In this document: piece by piece, positions 27,007 through 34,928 of the stretch
Layout: each line of letters starts with the position of its first letter
How positions within the stretch are numbered: position 1 is the stretch's first letter
From: Henriciella sp. AS95
GTDB lineage: Bacteria; Pseudomonadota; Alphaproteobacteria; Caulobacterales; Hyphomonadaceae
Reading direction: 5' to 3'
DNA: 64,000 bases
NCBI RefSeq assembly: GCF_038900055.1
Contig: NZ_JBBMQM010000001.1
Coordinates: 2,108,001-2,172,000, forward strand
Translations under genes and position numbers: made by a program
Notes under the pieces: generated by a model
Seen by the model: the letters and a program-made list of their open reading frames with translations, nothing else
What the model was told of the DNA's origin: nothing
Database searches by the model: none

Positions 27007-27864
27007 ATGGGATATCAGCTGAAATTTCAATTGTGGACGGCGGCGCTTCTTGCCCCGGCAATTGTTTCGGCGTGCGGCGGTCAATCGAGCGGTCCTGTCG
27101 CCGATGATGGTGCGGCGAGCGCCTGTGTGGAAATTCCGGATGGATATTATCTGTTCACTGAAGGACAGTTTTCTCCAACCAGTGAGGATATGGCCATAGA
27201 GCTGCCGGCCCAAACCACTCAAAGCCAGGTCGCGTGGGTGGATAGTGTAACGGACGACGTCAAGAATATGGGCTATGACTGGCTGTCGGTGAGCGTAGCG
27301 GGACCGGTTGCCACGCTGGTTGGAACGGCGCCCGATGCCGATACGAAACAGGCCGCTTACTCAGCAGGACGAAATGCCGTCATGTCGAGCCCGGTCGGTG
27401 CTCAACACATCAGCCTCGTTGTCGATGGGATTTCGGTCGACGGCGGTGAGCAAGCCGTGGGGGGCGCGCTTGCAGGACTGGCTGACCGTCCGACTCCAGA
27501 AGCCTGCCAGGCGACATTCGCGGCTGTCATGACTGGCCGCAATATTGAGTTTGATAGCGACAATTCAAGCATTGCGGAGTCCAGTGCGCGTCTTCTGGAT
27601 GCGGTGACCGGCGCAGCGCTTATCTGTTCGGACTATACGATCGAAATAGGCGTCCACACCGACGCGCGGGGCGCTGACTCCTACAATTTGCGCCTCTCTC
27701 AGGAGCGGGCTGACGCCGTCAAGCAATACCTGGTCGACAACGGCGTGACCGAGAGCAAGCTGACCGCGGTTGGATATGGCGAAAGCCGCCCGTTGGACTA
27801 CGCCCAGACCTCAGAGGCCTATGCTCGCAACCGCCGGATTGAGTTCACGCTTCAGGGCTATTGA
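27007..27864 (+). CDS. OmpA-family lipoprotein with BON-like domain
   Basis: 285 residues. Lipobox IVSAC at residues 19-23 predicts a lipoprotein. The middle (about 60-145, WVDSVTDDVKNMGYDWLSVSVAGPVATLVGTAPDADTKQAAY, read in segments) looks like a BON domain, and the C-terminus (about 175-285) is an OmpA peptidoglycan-binding domain with NLRLSQERADAVKQYL and NRRIEFTL. Probably tethers the outer membrane to peptidoglycan. GGAGAG precedes the ATG. Overlaps the convergent rluB end by seven bases. Confidence 0.88.
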   Translation: MGYQLKFQLWTAALLAPAIVSACGGQSSGPVADDGAASACVEIPDGYYLFTEGQFSPTSEDMAIELPAQTTQSQVAWVDSVTDDVKNMGYDWLSVSVAGPVATLVGTAPDADTKQAAYSAGRNAVMSSPVGAQHISLVVDGISVDGGEQAVGGALAGLADRPTPEACQATFAAVMTGRNIEFDSDNSSIAESSARLLDAVTGAALICSDYTIEIGVHTDARGADSYNLRLSQERADAVKQYLVDNGVTESKLTAVGYGESRPLDYAQTSEAYARNRRIEFTLQGY

Positions 27865-28751
27865 TGCTTTGAAGCGGAACGCGGCTTTCGCGGCGCATTT
27901 CGCTGGTTTCCGCGGGTCCGTTTTTGTTTCGGCTTTCCGCTCTTCTGACTCGGCATATACGTGCCGAGCGCTTCATTGAGCTGTGATGGCAGGACTTCCT
28001 CGACGGCACCCGGCTGCAAATCCGCGAGCTCGAATGGGCCGTAACTGGTCCGGATGAGGCGGTTCACTTCAAGGCCAACCGCTTCGAGGGCGCGGCGGAC
28101 CTCACGTTTCTTGCCTTCGGTCAGCGTGACGCGGATCCAGTTATTGGTGCCGGTCTCGCGTTCGAGTTCCGCCACGATCGGCGCATAGGTAACCCTGTCG
28201 ACCGTGATACCGTCCGCGAGCTCTTTCAGCTTTTCCGGGGTAACCTTGCCATGGGCGCGGGCGCGGTAGCTGCGCTGAAACTCATTTCTGGGCAGCTCAA
28301 GCGTGCGGGCGAGTTCGCCATCATTGGTGAGGAGCAGCAGCCCCTCAGTGGTAAGGTCGAGCCGGCCAACCGTCATGACGCGGGGCAGGTGCTTTGGCAG
28401 CTCGTCAAAGATCGTGCGACGGCCTGCTGGGTCGATCGTGGTCGTGATCAGGCCGGACGGTTTGTGATAGCGCCAGAGGCGTGTCGCTTCTGGCTGTTTG
28501 ACCTTCTTGCCGCGGACCTGGATCGTCTCATTGCCCGTCACCTTGAAGGCTGGCGAAGTGAGTTTCCTGCCGTTTACGGTGACGAGGCCCTGCTCGATCA
28601 GCACCTCGCTTTCACGCCTGGACGCAATGCCAGCGCGGGCCAGCCATTTGGCAATCCGTTCGCCTTCGCTCCAGTCATCGGGCGTGGCGTTTTCAGATGA
28701 GGGTGAGTTGGTCCGTCTGCCGGGCCGGGGCGTCTCACGACGATCCGTCAT
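27858..28751 (-). CDS. rluB: 23S rRNA pseudouridine synthase (RluB/RsuA family)
   Basis: 297 residues: an S4 RNA-binding domain (IAKWLARAGIASRRESEVLIEQGLV), then the catalytic domain with VGRLDLTTEGLLLLTNDG, whose Asp is catalytic, and KKREVRRALEAVGL. RluB-type enzymes modify U2605 of 23S rRNA. The last 30 or so residues are strongly basic (SGKPKQKRTRGNQRNAPRKPR...), as is common in alphaproteobacterial members. Confidence 0.93.
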   Translation of the reverse strand: MTDRRETPRPGRRTNSPSSENATPDDWSEGERIAKWLARAGIASRRESEVLIEQGLVTVNGRKLTSPAFKVTGNETIQVRGKKVKQPEATRLWRYHKPSGLITTTIDPAGRRTIFDELPKHLPRVMTVGRLDLTTEGLLLLTNDGELARTLELPRNEFQRSYRARAHGKVTPEKLKELADGITVDRVTYAPIVAELERETGTNNWIRVTLTEGKKREVRRALEAVGLEVNRLIRTSYGPFELADLQPGAVEEVLPSQLNEALGTYMPSQKSGKPKQKRTRGNQRNAPRKPRSASKHQ

Positions 28752-28772
28752 TATCGCTGTCCTTTAAGGGCG

Positions 28773-29177
28773 TCAGCTTATGTGAAGGATGGGGCACGCG
28801 ATTGCAAGAGCGAGGGCAAGCTCCAGTGGTATCCAGACGGGGATCATGCCGGCTGAGCGGTTCTCTTTTGCGTCCAGCAGGAGCGATAAGGACCGGCCGA
28901 GACCGGCGCCGAACCATCCGGCGGCCACGGGCATGATGGCAAAGAGGGAGTAGAAGCCGCCGACGCGAAGGAGAATGACGAGAGTTGTCATATGAACCAT
29001 GAAGAGGAGGCCCCCATAGGTGGCCCGGAACTCCGAGTAGCCGCCCGGCTTTGCTGGATCCGGATCCGGCACGAGGCGCACCACGCCCTGCGCCCATTTG
29101 GGCACAAACAGCGCGCCCAGACCCATCAAAGCGCCCGCAAACAGGGCGATCGCGGAAATGATTGTGAGGATTGTCAT
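28773..29177 (-). CDS. DUF4345-like integral membrane protein
   Basis: 134 residues with about four membrane spans (residues about 5-25, 50-70, 75-95, 110-130). Conserved GGYSEFRATYGGLLF and the small, hydrophobic layout match DUF4345-type proteins. Function unknown. Upstream of rluB on the same strand with a 21-bp gap. Confidence 0.7.
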   Translation of the reverse strand: MTILTIISAIALFAGALMGLGALFVPKWAQGVVRLVPDPDPAKPGGYSEFRATYGGLLFMVHMTTLVILLRVGGFYSLFAIMPVAAGWFGAGLGRSLSLLLDAKENRSAGMIPVWIPLELALALAIACPILHIS

Positions 29178-29247
29178 GAGATCTCCACCTGATTGGCCTG
29201 AAAGCTACACTTAGAACAGTCAGCCTCACCGGCGAGTTAAGACGCAC

Positions 29248-30201
29248 TCAGACGCCGGCCTCTTTCCAGGCCGATTTGGGCCAGCGCCGATGTTGCCAGA
29301 ACCATTGCTCAGGGTTCGCACGGACCTGTTCTTCAATGAACCCTGTGATCTTTGCGACGCAATCCTTGACGGCGGCGTCGCCTTCGAGGCCCGGATCGGG
29401 CGTGATCGCTTCATGGATAGTGACACGAAAGCGGGCAGGACCGGTTCGAACGGTCGAGACGGGGATGATGGGCACCTTGTATTTGAGCGCGAGGCGGGCG
29501 GGGCCCGGTGCGGTCATCGCGTCGCGGCCAAAGAACGGGACCGCCAGCCCCTTATTGAACTTCTGGTCGTTCATCAGGGCGACTGATCGACCAGCGGACA
29601 GGGCCCGCATCAGTTCGCGCGTGCCGAGGCCCTTGGGCGTCAGGACGCCGATCCCGTATTCGTGGCGGACCTTGTTGATGCGTCGGTCGATATGCGGGTT
29701 GTTCAGCGCGCGATAGGTAACGAGGCAATCGACGGGGCGGCGGCAGATGACAGCGGCCATGACTTCCCAATTGGCGAAGTGGCCCGAGATGAACACAGCG
29801 CCTTGATCGCTCTGCTCGACAGCGTCGAGACGCTCAGGATTGACGACGTCGACACGGTTACCTTCATAGGGATGAATTTTGGGGAGGTGGGGAAGTTCGC
29901 CCGCCGTGCGGCCGACGCTCTCCCAGCTGGCCTTGGCGACGCGTTCGATCTCGTCTTCGCTCCAGTCGGGAAAGGCCATGCGCAGATTGCGCTTCACCGT
30001 ATTGTTCTGGCTGAGCAGCGGGGCAATCGTCTTGACGATCCACCCAGCAGCGCCCGATGCGCGGTCGGGGCCGAGCAGTTTCATCGGCCACCAGTAGACG
30101 ACATCCCAGGCAATCGCTTCCAGGCGCCAGGCGATGCGCTGCCCGAAGGTTGAGCGCTCATCAATGTCCGTTGGACGGATATATTGGTCTGTTTCGCTCA
30201 T
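29248..30201 (-). CDS. Lysophospholipid/lipid A late acyltransferase (LpxL/HtrB family)
   Basis: 317 residues. The catalytic HX4E motif appears as HFANWE (about residue 140), with the family signature VALMNDQKFNKGLAVPFFG and the C-terminal WFWQHRRWPKS. Adds a secondary acyl chain to Kdo2-lipid A in the inner membrane. The ATG overlaps the lpxK stop (ATGA), making it the last gene of a waaA-lpxK-acyltransferase unit. Confidence 0.92.
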   Translation of the reverse strand: MSETDQYIRPTDIDERSTFGQRIAWRLEAIAWDVVYWWPMKLLGPDRASGAAGWIVKTIAPLLSQNNTVKRNLRMAFPDWSEDEIERVAKASWESVGRTAGELPHLPKIHPYEGNRVDVVNPERLDAVEQSDQGAVFISGHFANWEVMAAVICRRPVDCLVTYRALNNPHIDRRINKVRHEYGIGVLTPKGLGTRELMRALSAGRSVALMNDQKFNKGLAVPFFGRDAMTAPGPARLALKYKVPIIPVSTVRTGPARFRVTIHEAITPDPGLEGDAAVKDCVAKITGFIEEQVRANPEQWFWQHRRWPKSAWKEAGV

Positions 30202-31208
30202 GTCGCTTGGCTTGCCCGTTCGATCAGCGGCTTCAGGAGATGGTCCAGAACGTCCGCATTTTCAAACGTTGCTAGCACTGGAAAGGCAAGGATGTCTCCG
30301 CGTTGGCTTTGCTTCAGGCGGACATAGTCTTTCTCGGTCGTGATGAGCGTGGCTTCGCGGTCCTTGGCCAGGCTGGTCAGATAGGCAATGTCGCGGTCCG
30401 AATAGACGTGATGATCAGGGAAGGGGACGCTGTCTTCTAGGCGAGCGCCGCATTCTTCGAGCGTATCGAAGAATTTCTCGGGCCTGCCGATGCCGGCAAA
30501 GGCGACGTAGGTACCCGGCAGGTTGGCCGAGCGCGGCACCAGGCTGGAGCGAATGATCGGCAGCGGGCAGCCGTCAAGTTCTTCAGGCTCAGGCCCGGTG
30601 CCTGTCAGGACGATCGCGTCCGCGCGCGACAATCCTGCTGCGACCGGCTCGCGCAGGGGGCCTTTGGGAATGACGTGTCCGTTTCCGAAGACGGACTGGC
30701 GATCAATGACGACAAGAGAGAGATCCTTGAACAGGCCGGGATTCTGATGGCCGTCATCCATGATGATGAAATCGACGCCGTCATCCTGCATGGCCTGGCC
30801 CGCCTCGGCCCGGTCCGCACCGATCCACGCTTCGCCAGAACTGGCGAACATCAGCGCTTCGTCACCGACATCGGTTGCCGTGTGAGTTTTGAAGTCAACT
30901 TTCAACGGGCCTTTCGATGTCCCTCCATAACCGCGCGAGAGCGTTGCGATACGGGCGCCGGGAAGCTCTTCTGAGAGGCGGTCCCTGATGGCAGCTGCGA
31001 CGGGGCTCTTGCCTGTTCCGCCAGCGCTGAGATTGCCCACGCAGAGAACGGGAATGTCGAGCTTGTGGGGTTCGGTATTGGCAATACGGCGCTTTGTGAC
31101 ACCGGCATAAACCGCAGCGAGCGGCGTCAGCATGATACGCGTCAGGGGCGCGGCTTCACGCGACTTTGGGTCGACATCGCGGTCCCAGAAATGGGGTGAA
31201 CGCATCAT
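30198..31208 (-). CDS. lpxK: Tetraacyldisaccharide 4'-kinase
   Basis: 336 residues with the modified Walker A GNLSAGGTGKSPVA, LSRGYGG and DDGHQNPGLFKDLSLVVID (the DGHQ motif), all typical of LpxK. Phosphorylates the 4' position of the lipid A disaccharide at the inner membrane. Overlaps waaA and the acyltransferase by four bases each. Confidence 0.96.
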   Translation of the reverse strand: MMRSPHFWDRDVDPKSREAAPLTRIMLTPLAAVYAGVTKRRIANTEPHKLDIPVLCVGNLSAGGTGKSPVAAAIRDRLSEELPGARIATLSRGYGGTSKGPLKVDFKTHTATDVGDEALMFASSGEAWIGADRAEAGQAMQDDGVDFIIMDDGHQNPGLFKDLSLVVIDRQSVFGNGHVIPKGPLREPVAAGLSRADAIVLTGTGPEPEELDGCPLPIIRSSLVPRSANLPGTYVAFAGIGRPEKFFDTLEECGARLEDSVPFPDHHVYSDRDIAYLTSLAKDREATLITTEKDYVRLKQSQRGDILAFPVLATFENADVLDHLLKPLIERASQAT

Positions 31209-32476
31209 GATGTTTCCGCCGGAATGATATTGAGAAGCGCCGCGACTGTTTGCTCCATCGGTTCGCGCGTGCGTTGCTTCAGGAATAAGCGCATCTCTTC
31301 GGATGGGGCTGCCGCCGGAAAATCTGCGGCAAGGTCTGACGGTGTCTCAACGATCGAGAACCCGGCTATGCCGGCAAGGTCAGAAGTGATGTCTTCGAAG
31401 TTGAACTGGTCCGGCCCCGTCAGGACAGGCGTGCCGGTCTGCAGGATCTCGATTGGGTTGTGGCCACCGACCCCGGCCGCGTGGCCGCCGCCGAGATAAA
31501 CCGTGTCGGCAAGTTCTGCGAAGAGGCCGACTTCGCCCAGCGTATCGGCCAGGATGAGATCGACGGGGCCGGTCATGGACTGTCCGAGAGACCGTTGATG
31601 GAAAGAGACGCCACGGGATTTCAGGAGCTCCATGATCTCAGGCGCCCGTTCAGGGTGGCGCGGGACAATCACCAGAGCTGGCGTTTCGTCCATCAGCGCG
31701 ACCGCATCAAGGGCGAAGGCTTCCTCACCTGAATGCGTGGATATCGCTGCGAGGCAATGGCGATCGCCTTTGAACTGGGTGCGCAGTGTGGCCAGCTCCG
31801 CCGGGTCAGATGTCGGCGCCGGGAGTGAGGTTTTCAGATTGCCCGGTTGCAGCACCTTGCGTGCACCAAGGCGTGTCAGGCCGGCAGCCGTCTTCTGGTC
31901 GGCCGCGAGCACGATATCGAAACTGCCGAAAAGCTCCTTTGCGAATGCTGGCCATTTTTCCCATCCATCAATGCTTTTTTCGGTCATCCTCGCATTGATG
32001 AGAGCGGTGGGTATGTCGGCCTTGTTCAATTCTGTGAGGAGGTTGGCCCAGATCTCGCCTTCCGCGAAAATTGCGGCCTGCGGGGTCCAGTGTTCTATAA
32101 ACCGTCTGGCGATGGCGGGCGCATCGATGGGCGCAAACTGGTGGGTGCCTCGCCCCTTCAGTGTTTCACTCGACGCGATCGCCTTATCGACCAGTTCAGC
32201 TGATGTGCGGGTCTGGCTGGTGAACAGGAAATTGAGATGCGGACGATGCTCGATCAATGCCTCGGCAAGAGCGATGAGAAGGCGTGATTCGCCTATACTG
32301 GCGCCGTGAAGCCAGACCAGGGGCGAAGAATTCGCGTGGCCAGGGATGCGGGCGAACCGCTCAGCCGAACGCTCGCCATCCTCTTTCCCCCGGCGCACCC
32401 TGTGGGAAATCAGCAAGCCCAGAAACGGATGCACAGCGCGTGTCGCAGTTCGATAGAGAGTTCGGCCCAGACTCAT
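31205..32476 (-). CDS. waaA: 3-deoxy-D-manno-octulosonic acid transferase
   Basis: 423 residues, GT30. An N-terminal anchor, LVWLHGASIGE, with the catalytic Glu in the SIGE motif, and a C-terminal GT-B domain (GGHAAGVGGHNPIEILQTGTPVLTGPDQFNFED). Adds Kdo to lipid IVA. Lies in the conserved order DUF374-waaA-lpxK. Confidence 0.95.
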   Translation of the reverse strand: MSLGRTLYRTATRAVHPFLGLLISHRVRRGKEDGERSAERFARIPGHANSSPLVWLHGASIGESRLLIALAEALIEHRPHLNFLFTSQTRTSAELVDKAIASSETLKGRGTHQFAPIDAPAIARRFIEHWTPQAAIFAEGEIWANLLTELNKADIPTALINARMTEKSIDGWEKWPAFAKELFGSFDIVLAADQKTAAGLTRLGARKVLQPGNLKTSLPAPTSDPAELATLRTQFKGDRHCLAAISTHSGEEAFALDAVALMDETPALVIVPRHPERAPEIMELLKSRGVSFHQRSLGQSMTGPVDLILADTLGEVGLFAELADTVYLGGGHAAGVGGHNPIEILQTGTPVLTGPDQFNFEDITSDLAGIAGFSIVETPSDLAADFPAAAPSEEMRLFLKQRTREPMEQTVAALLNIIPAETS

Positions 32477-32521
32477 AGCGGGTCTTTTAAAGCGAATTTG
32501 GTCCGGCGTCGCCAGTTGCGA

Positions 32522-33229
32522 TCAGTGTTTCCTGGCAATGAGCTCAGACGCCCGCGCGTAGACTGCGTCCATGGCGTTGCCGAGTTCATGGACAGCGTCA
32601 TCCGTACTTGCGGTTTTGTCGATGAAGATGGGCTCGCCGATCACCATGGCACCTTTGGAGAAGGGGATTGGGATCATGAAGCGGTCCCAGGTGTTCAACC
32701 GGTTCACCGGCCGGCAATCGAGGGCATATGGAATAATGGCCGCCCCCGTCCTTTGCGCCAGTACGATCGGGCCAGGCTGAACCGTTTCGGCCGGTCCGCG
32801 CGGACCGTCGGGCGTGATGCACATGACGCTGCCGGAGCGCAGGCGGCGGCTGGCTTCAGCCAGCGCGGCCAAGCCGCCCTTGTCCTTTTTCTTGCGCTTG
32901 TGCGTGGAAGATCCCCGTACGGACTCAAGGCCCAGATGATCGATCGCCTTGGCGACGGCTTCCCCATCCCTCGACAGGGAGATCAACATTGCGGTCCGAT
33001 ACTGTTTTGGGGGAAGTTTGCGCGCGATCTTGCTCCAGATGGTTGGCAGCAACAGAACCCGGGAATGCCATGCGGCGACGACAAGGCCGTTGTCGGCTTG
33101 CCAAGCCTGCTTGAATCCCTCTGAGCCCTCGACGGTCCAGCGGATCGTGCGGGCGCACAGGACCATATAGGCCCAGATCAGTCCGCCCAATATGGAGGAC
33201 ACAGCAGGTTGGCGCAGAAGGGACTTCAT
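32522..33229 (-). CDS. DUF374 acyltransferase-like protein
   Basis: 235 residues starting MKSLLRQPAVSSILGGLIWA. The reading frame stays open upstream through the tRNA-Val gene, but that extension (AVEHCLHTAGVTG...) is just translated tRNA and is not protein. DUF374 features: AAWHSRVLLLP, LISLSRDGEAVAKAIDHLG, TPDGPRGPAETVQPG. One membrane anchor at the N-terminus. The family is related to lysophospholipid acyltransferases and sits beside waaA in alphaproteobacteria, so a lipid A role is likely. Confidence 0.88.
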   Translation of the reverse strand: MKSLLRQPAVSSILGGLIWAYMVLCARTIRWTVEGSEGFKQAWQADNGLVVAAWHSRVLLLPTIWSKIARKLPPKQYRTAMLISLSRDGEAVAKAIDHLGLESVRGSSTHKRKKKDKGGLAALAEASRRLRSGSVMCITPDGPRGPAETVQPGPIVLAQRTGAAIIPYALDCRPVNRLNTWDRFMIPIPFSKGAMVIGEPIFIDKTASTDDAVHELGNAMDAVYARASELIARKH

Positions 33230-33345
33230 CGAAGCGGCCCTTGTAGAAGGCGTTGCCGTTTTGCGCAAAGGCGAAAAACAATTGGTCCAGTCCCCGCCTG
33301 GATATGTCGGCGAAAACGCAAAAAATTGCAAAAAACCGAAGGGAA

Positions 33346-33420
33346 TGGTGGGCGATACTGGGATCGAACCAGTGACCCCTGCCGTGTGAAGGCAGTGCTC
33401 TACCGCTGAGCTAATCGCCC
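33346..33420 (-). tRNA. tRNA-Val (CAC)
   Basis: Read on the minus strand: acceptor GGGCGAT pairs with ATCGCCC; the D arm is GCTC...GAGC; the anticodon stem CTGCC/GGCAG holds loop TTCACAC with anticodon CAC; the T arm is ACTGG TTCGATC CCAGT. A discriminator A and CCA at 33346-33348 are encoded in the DNA. Length 75 with CCA. Decodes GUG valine codons. Confidence 0.97.
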
Positions 33421-33436
33421 GTGATGGGGAGCGGAG

Positions 33437-33465
33437 TTGATAAATAGAGTGCCGCGAGACGTCAA
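33437..33465 (-). promoter_or_regulatory. Probable tRNA-Val promoter
   Basis: On the minus strand TTGACG (33465 to 33460) and TATCAA (33442 to 33437) are 17 bp apart, about 16 bases upstream of the tRNA 5' end. A good match for a housekeeping sigma promoter; it may also serve the envelope operon downstream. Confidence 0.55.
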
Positions 33466-33706
33466 ACGAAGAATACACGAGGGCTGAGCAAGGTGTTTTG
33501 TGCATGTTTCGGCGCATGGCAGCGATGCGAAAATGCAGGCCGCTTTTTTTGAATTTTTGGGTCCTAAAACTTTTGCGTCAAAGTGTCACCCGATTGAGGG
33601 ACTCGTGGTTAAGGCCTCGGAATTACGATTATTGCATTTGAAATCAATAGTCTGAGACGGAATGGTGAAAGCAGGCCGATATTTGGATGAACAGGGGCCA
33701 ACAATA

Positions 33707-33737
33707 TGAACGGTTGTTCAGAATGAACAGCTGTTCA
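33707..33737. promoter_or_regulatory. Paired 14-bp palindromic operator TGAAC-N4-GTTCA
   Basis: TGAACGGTTGTTCA (33707-33720) and TGAACAGCTGTTCA (33724-33737) sit 17 bp apart centre to centre; the second is a perfect palindrome. A further half site TGAAC lies at 33688. This matches the look of a TetR-type or similar dimeric repressor site. It lies about 190 bp upstream of the small gene at 33923; no regulator gene is adjacent. Identity of the regulator unknown. Confidence 0.6.
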
Positions 33738-33922
33738 TAAAAGTCATTAAACCAAATTTCATCTAGATTTCCCCTTGAGATTCAGCCCGAGAACCGTCAT
33801 CTAAGCTTCACGAACGGCGGGAGAATAACGCGTCTGCTGTCGTGAAAAAAAATAGCAAACAGAAGGGCAGGCATGCTGGTGGACAACCCCCAGTACCCCT
33901 TATTTAGCCTGGAGAGATTGAA

Positions 33923-34171
33923 ATGAAAGACTGGTGTAACAATGAAGGTGCAAAGCGCCTTCGCGAGAAAATTCGTGAGTATTGGGCAGAGCGCGGCTAC
34001 GAAGTCGACGTTGACCTCGTAGATGCTGGCTTCGTGCCGGCCATGCGTAGTGCTCGTACTGACCTGCGCAGCAATATGGTGAACGGCATGCCGCGTCGCC
34101 GCGTTGCTAAAGCACAAGAAGATGTCCGCACGACCTACCGTCCAGCGGACGCCGCAACCGAAGCGGCCTAA
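33923..34171 (+). CDS. Small conserved hypothetical protein
   Basis: 82 residues beginning MKDWCNNEGAKRLREKIREYWAERGYEVDVDLVDAG (split here only in reading), with an amphipathic helix first and the central ARTDLRSNMVNGMPRRR. I recall similar short proteins in other alphaproteobacteria, but no function. The GGAGAG ribosome site and codon use support it. Shares the CTAA stop overlap with gph. Confidence 0.8.
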   Translation: MKDWCNNEGAKRLREKIREYWAERGYEVDVDLVDAGFVPAMRSARTDLRSNMVNGMPRRRVAKAQEDVRTTYRPADAATEAA

Positions 34172-34851
34172 AACCTGATCGCCCGGATCAAGCCGGGCAG
34201 GTCTCCATACGTCTCGTAGACCCCTGAGACTTTTGAGAGATCGACAGGTTCAGGCCCGTACCCAAACGGTGCAAAAACGAAGGGCAGTCCGGCATTCCGG
34301 GCTGCCCTTTCGTCTATCTGGCTGTCGCCGATCATCATTGAACGGCGCTGATCGCCACCCGCCCGGCGCAATGCTTCTAGCACATGATCGCCATTTGGCT
34401 TCTTGTCGGGGACCGCATCTGCGCCCACGATAGCTGCGAACCGTTCGAAAATGCCAAATCCGCTCAGGACCGCCTCCGACAGCGCCTGCGGCTTGTTCGT
34501 GCAGACGGCGAGCGTCGCGCCCGCGGCAGCGATTTCGTCCAGCGCGGTTTCCACCCCGGGATAGAGCGAACTCAGATGGCAGAGGTTTTCGCGATAGTGG
34601 TTCAGGAAGTCGCCCCAGAGATCGTCGACGACAGTTTCGGATACTTGTTCGCCCTGATGCGTCAACGCCTTGCGGATCATGGCCTTCGCGCCTTCGCCGA
34701 TCATACCATGGATGAGGTCGAAAGCGACGGGATCGTAGCCGGAACGCGTGAGACAGTCATTGAGCGCGGCATGAAGATCGGGGGCGCTGTCGACAAGCGT
34801 CCCATCGAGGTCAAAAATGATTGTCCAGCCGTCAAGCTCGTGCGTTTCCAT
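34168..34851 (-). CDS. gph: Phosphoglycolate phosphatase (HAD family)
   Basis: 227 residues from the ATG at 34849-34851, which has GGAG seven bases upstream. HAD motif I IIFDLDGTLVDS, motif II VCTNKP, and motif III/IV KPNGDHVLEAL plus MIGDSQIDERAARNAG. Dephosphorylates 2-phosphoglycolate from DNA repair. Divergent from glmU. Confidence 0.9.
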   Translation of the reverse strand: METHELDGWTIIFDLDGTLVDSAPDLHAALNDCLTRSGYDPVAFDLIHGMIGEGAKAMIRKALTHQGEQVSETVVDDLWGDFLNHYRENLCHLSSLYPGVETALDEIAAAGATLAVCTNKPQALSEAVLSGFGIFERFAAIVGADAVPDKKPNGDHVLEALRRAGGDQRRSMMIGDSQIDERAARNAGLPFVFAPFGYGPEPVDLSKVSGVYETYGDLPGLIRAIRF

Positions 34852-34928
34852 CAGTTTGCTCCAAATGGCTCGCATCGACTCGTCAGATGGTTTAGGCGAG
34901 ATGTCAAAGCAGTATGAGACGAAAATAC

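Larger units (their letters stand above)
33421..33922. other. 502-bp intergenic region, the only large one in the window
   Basis: AT-richer than its surroundings. It holds the tRNA-Val promoter at its left end, a paired palindromic operator near 33707-33737, an unpaired T-rich tract (33541-33560) and, at the right end, a GGAGAG ribosome site for the small gene at 33923. No convincing coding frame or stable terminator was seen. Confidence 0.7.

Noticed and set aside
33230-33517. N-terminal extension of the DUF374 gene through tRNA-Val
   Set aside because: The residues AVEHCLHTAGVTG are a translation of the tRNA, and a normal start with the family N-terminus lies at 33229.
33601-33630. Possible CtrA box (TTAA-N7-TTAA) near GGTTAAGG
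   Set aside because: Spacing and second half do not match the consensus, so it is not claimed.
33688-33737. Alphaproteobacterial LexA box GTTC-N7-GTTC
   Set aside because: The arms are inverted (TGAAC...GTTCA) with 4-bp spacers rather than direct GTTC repeats with N7.
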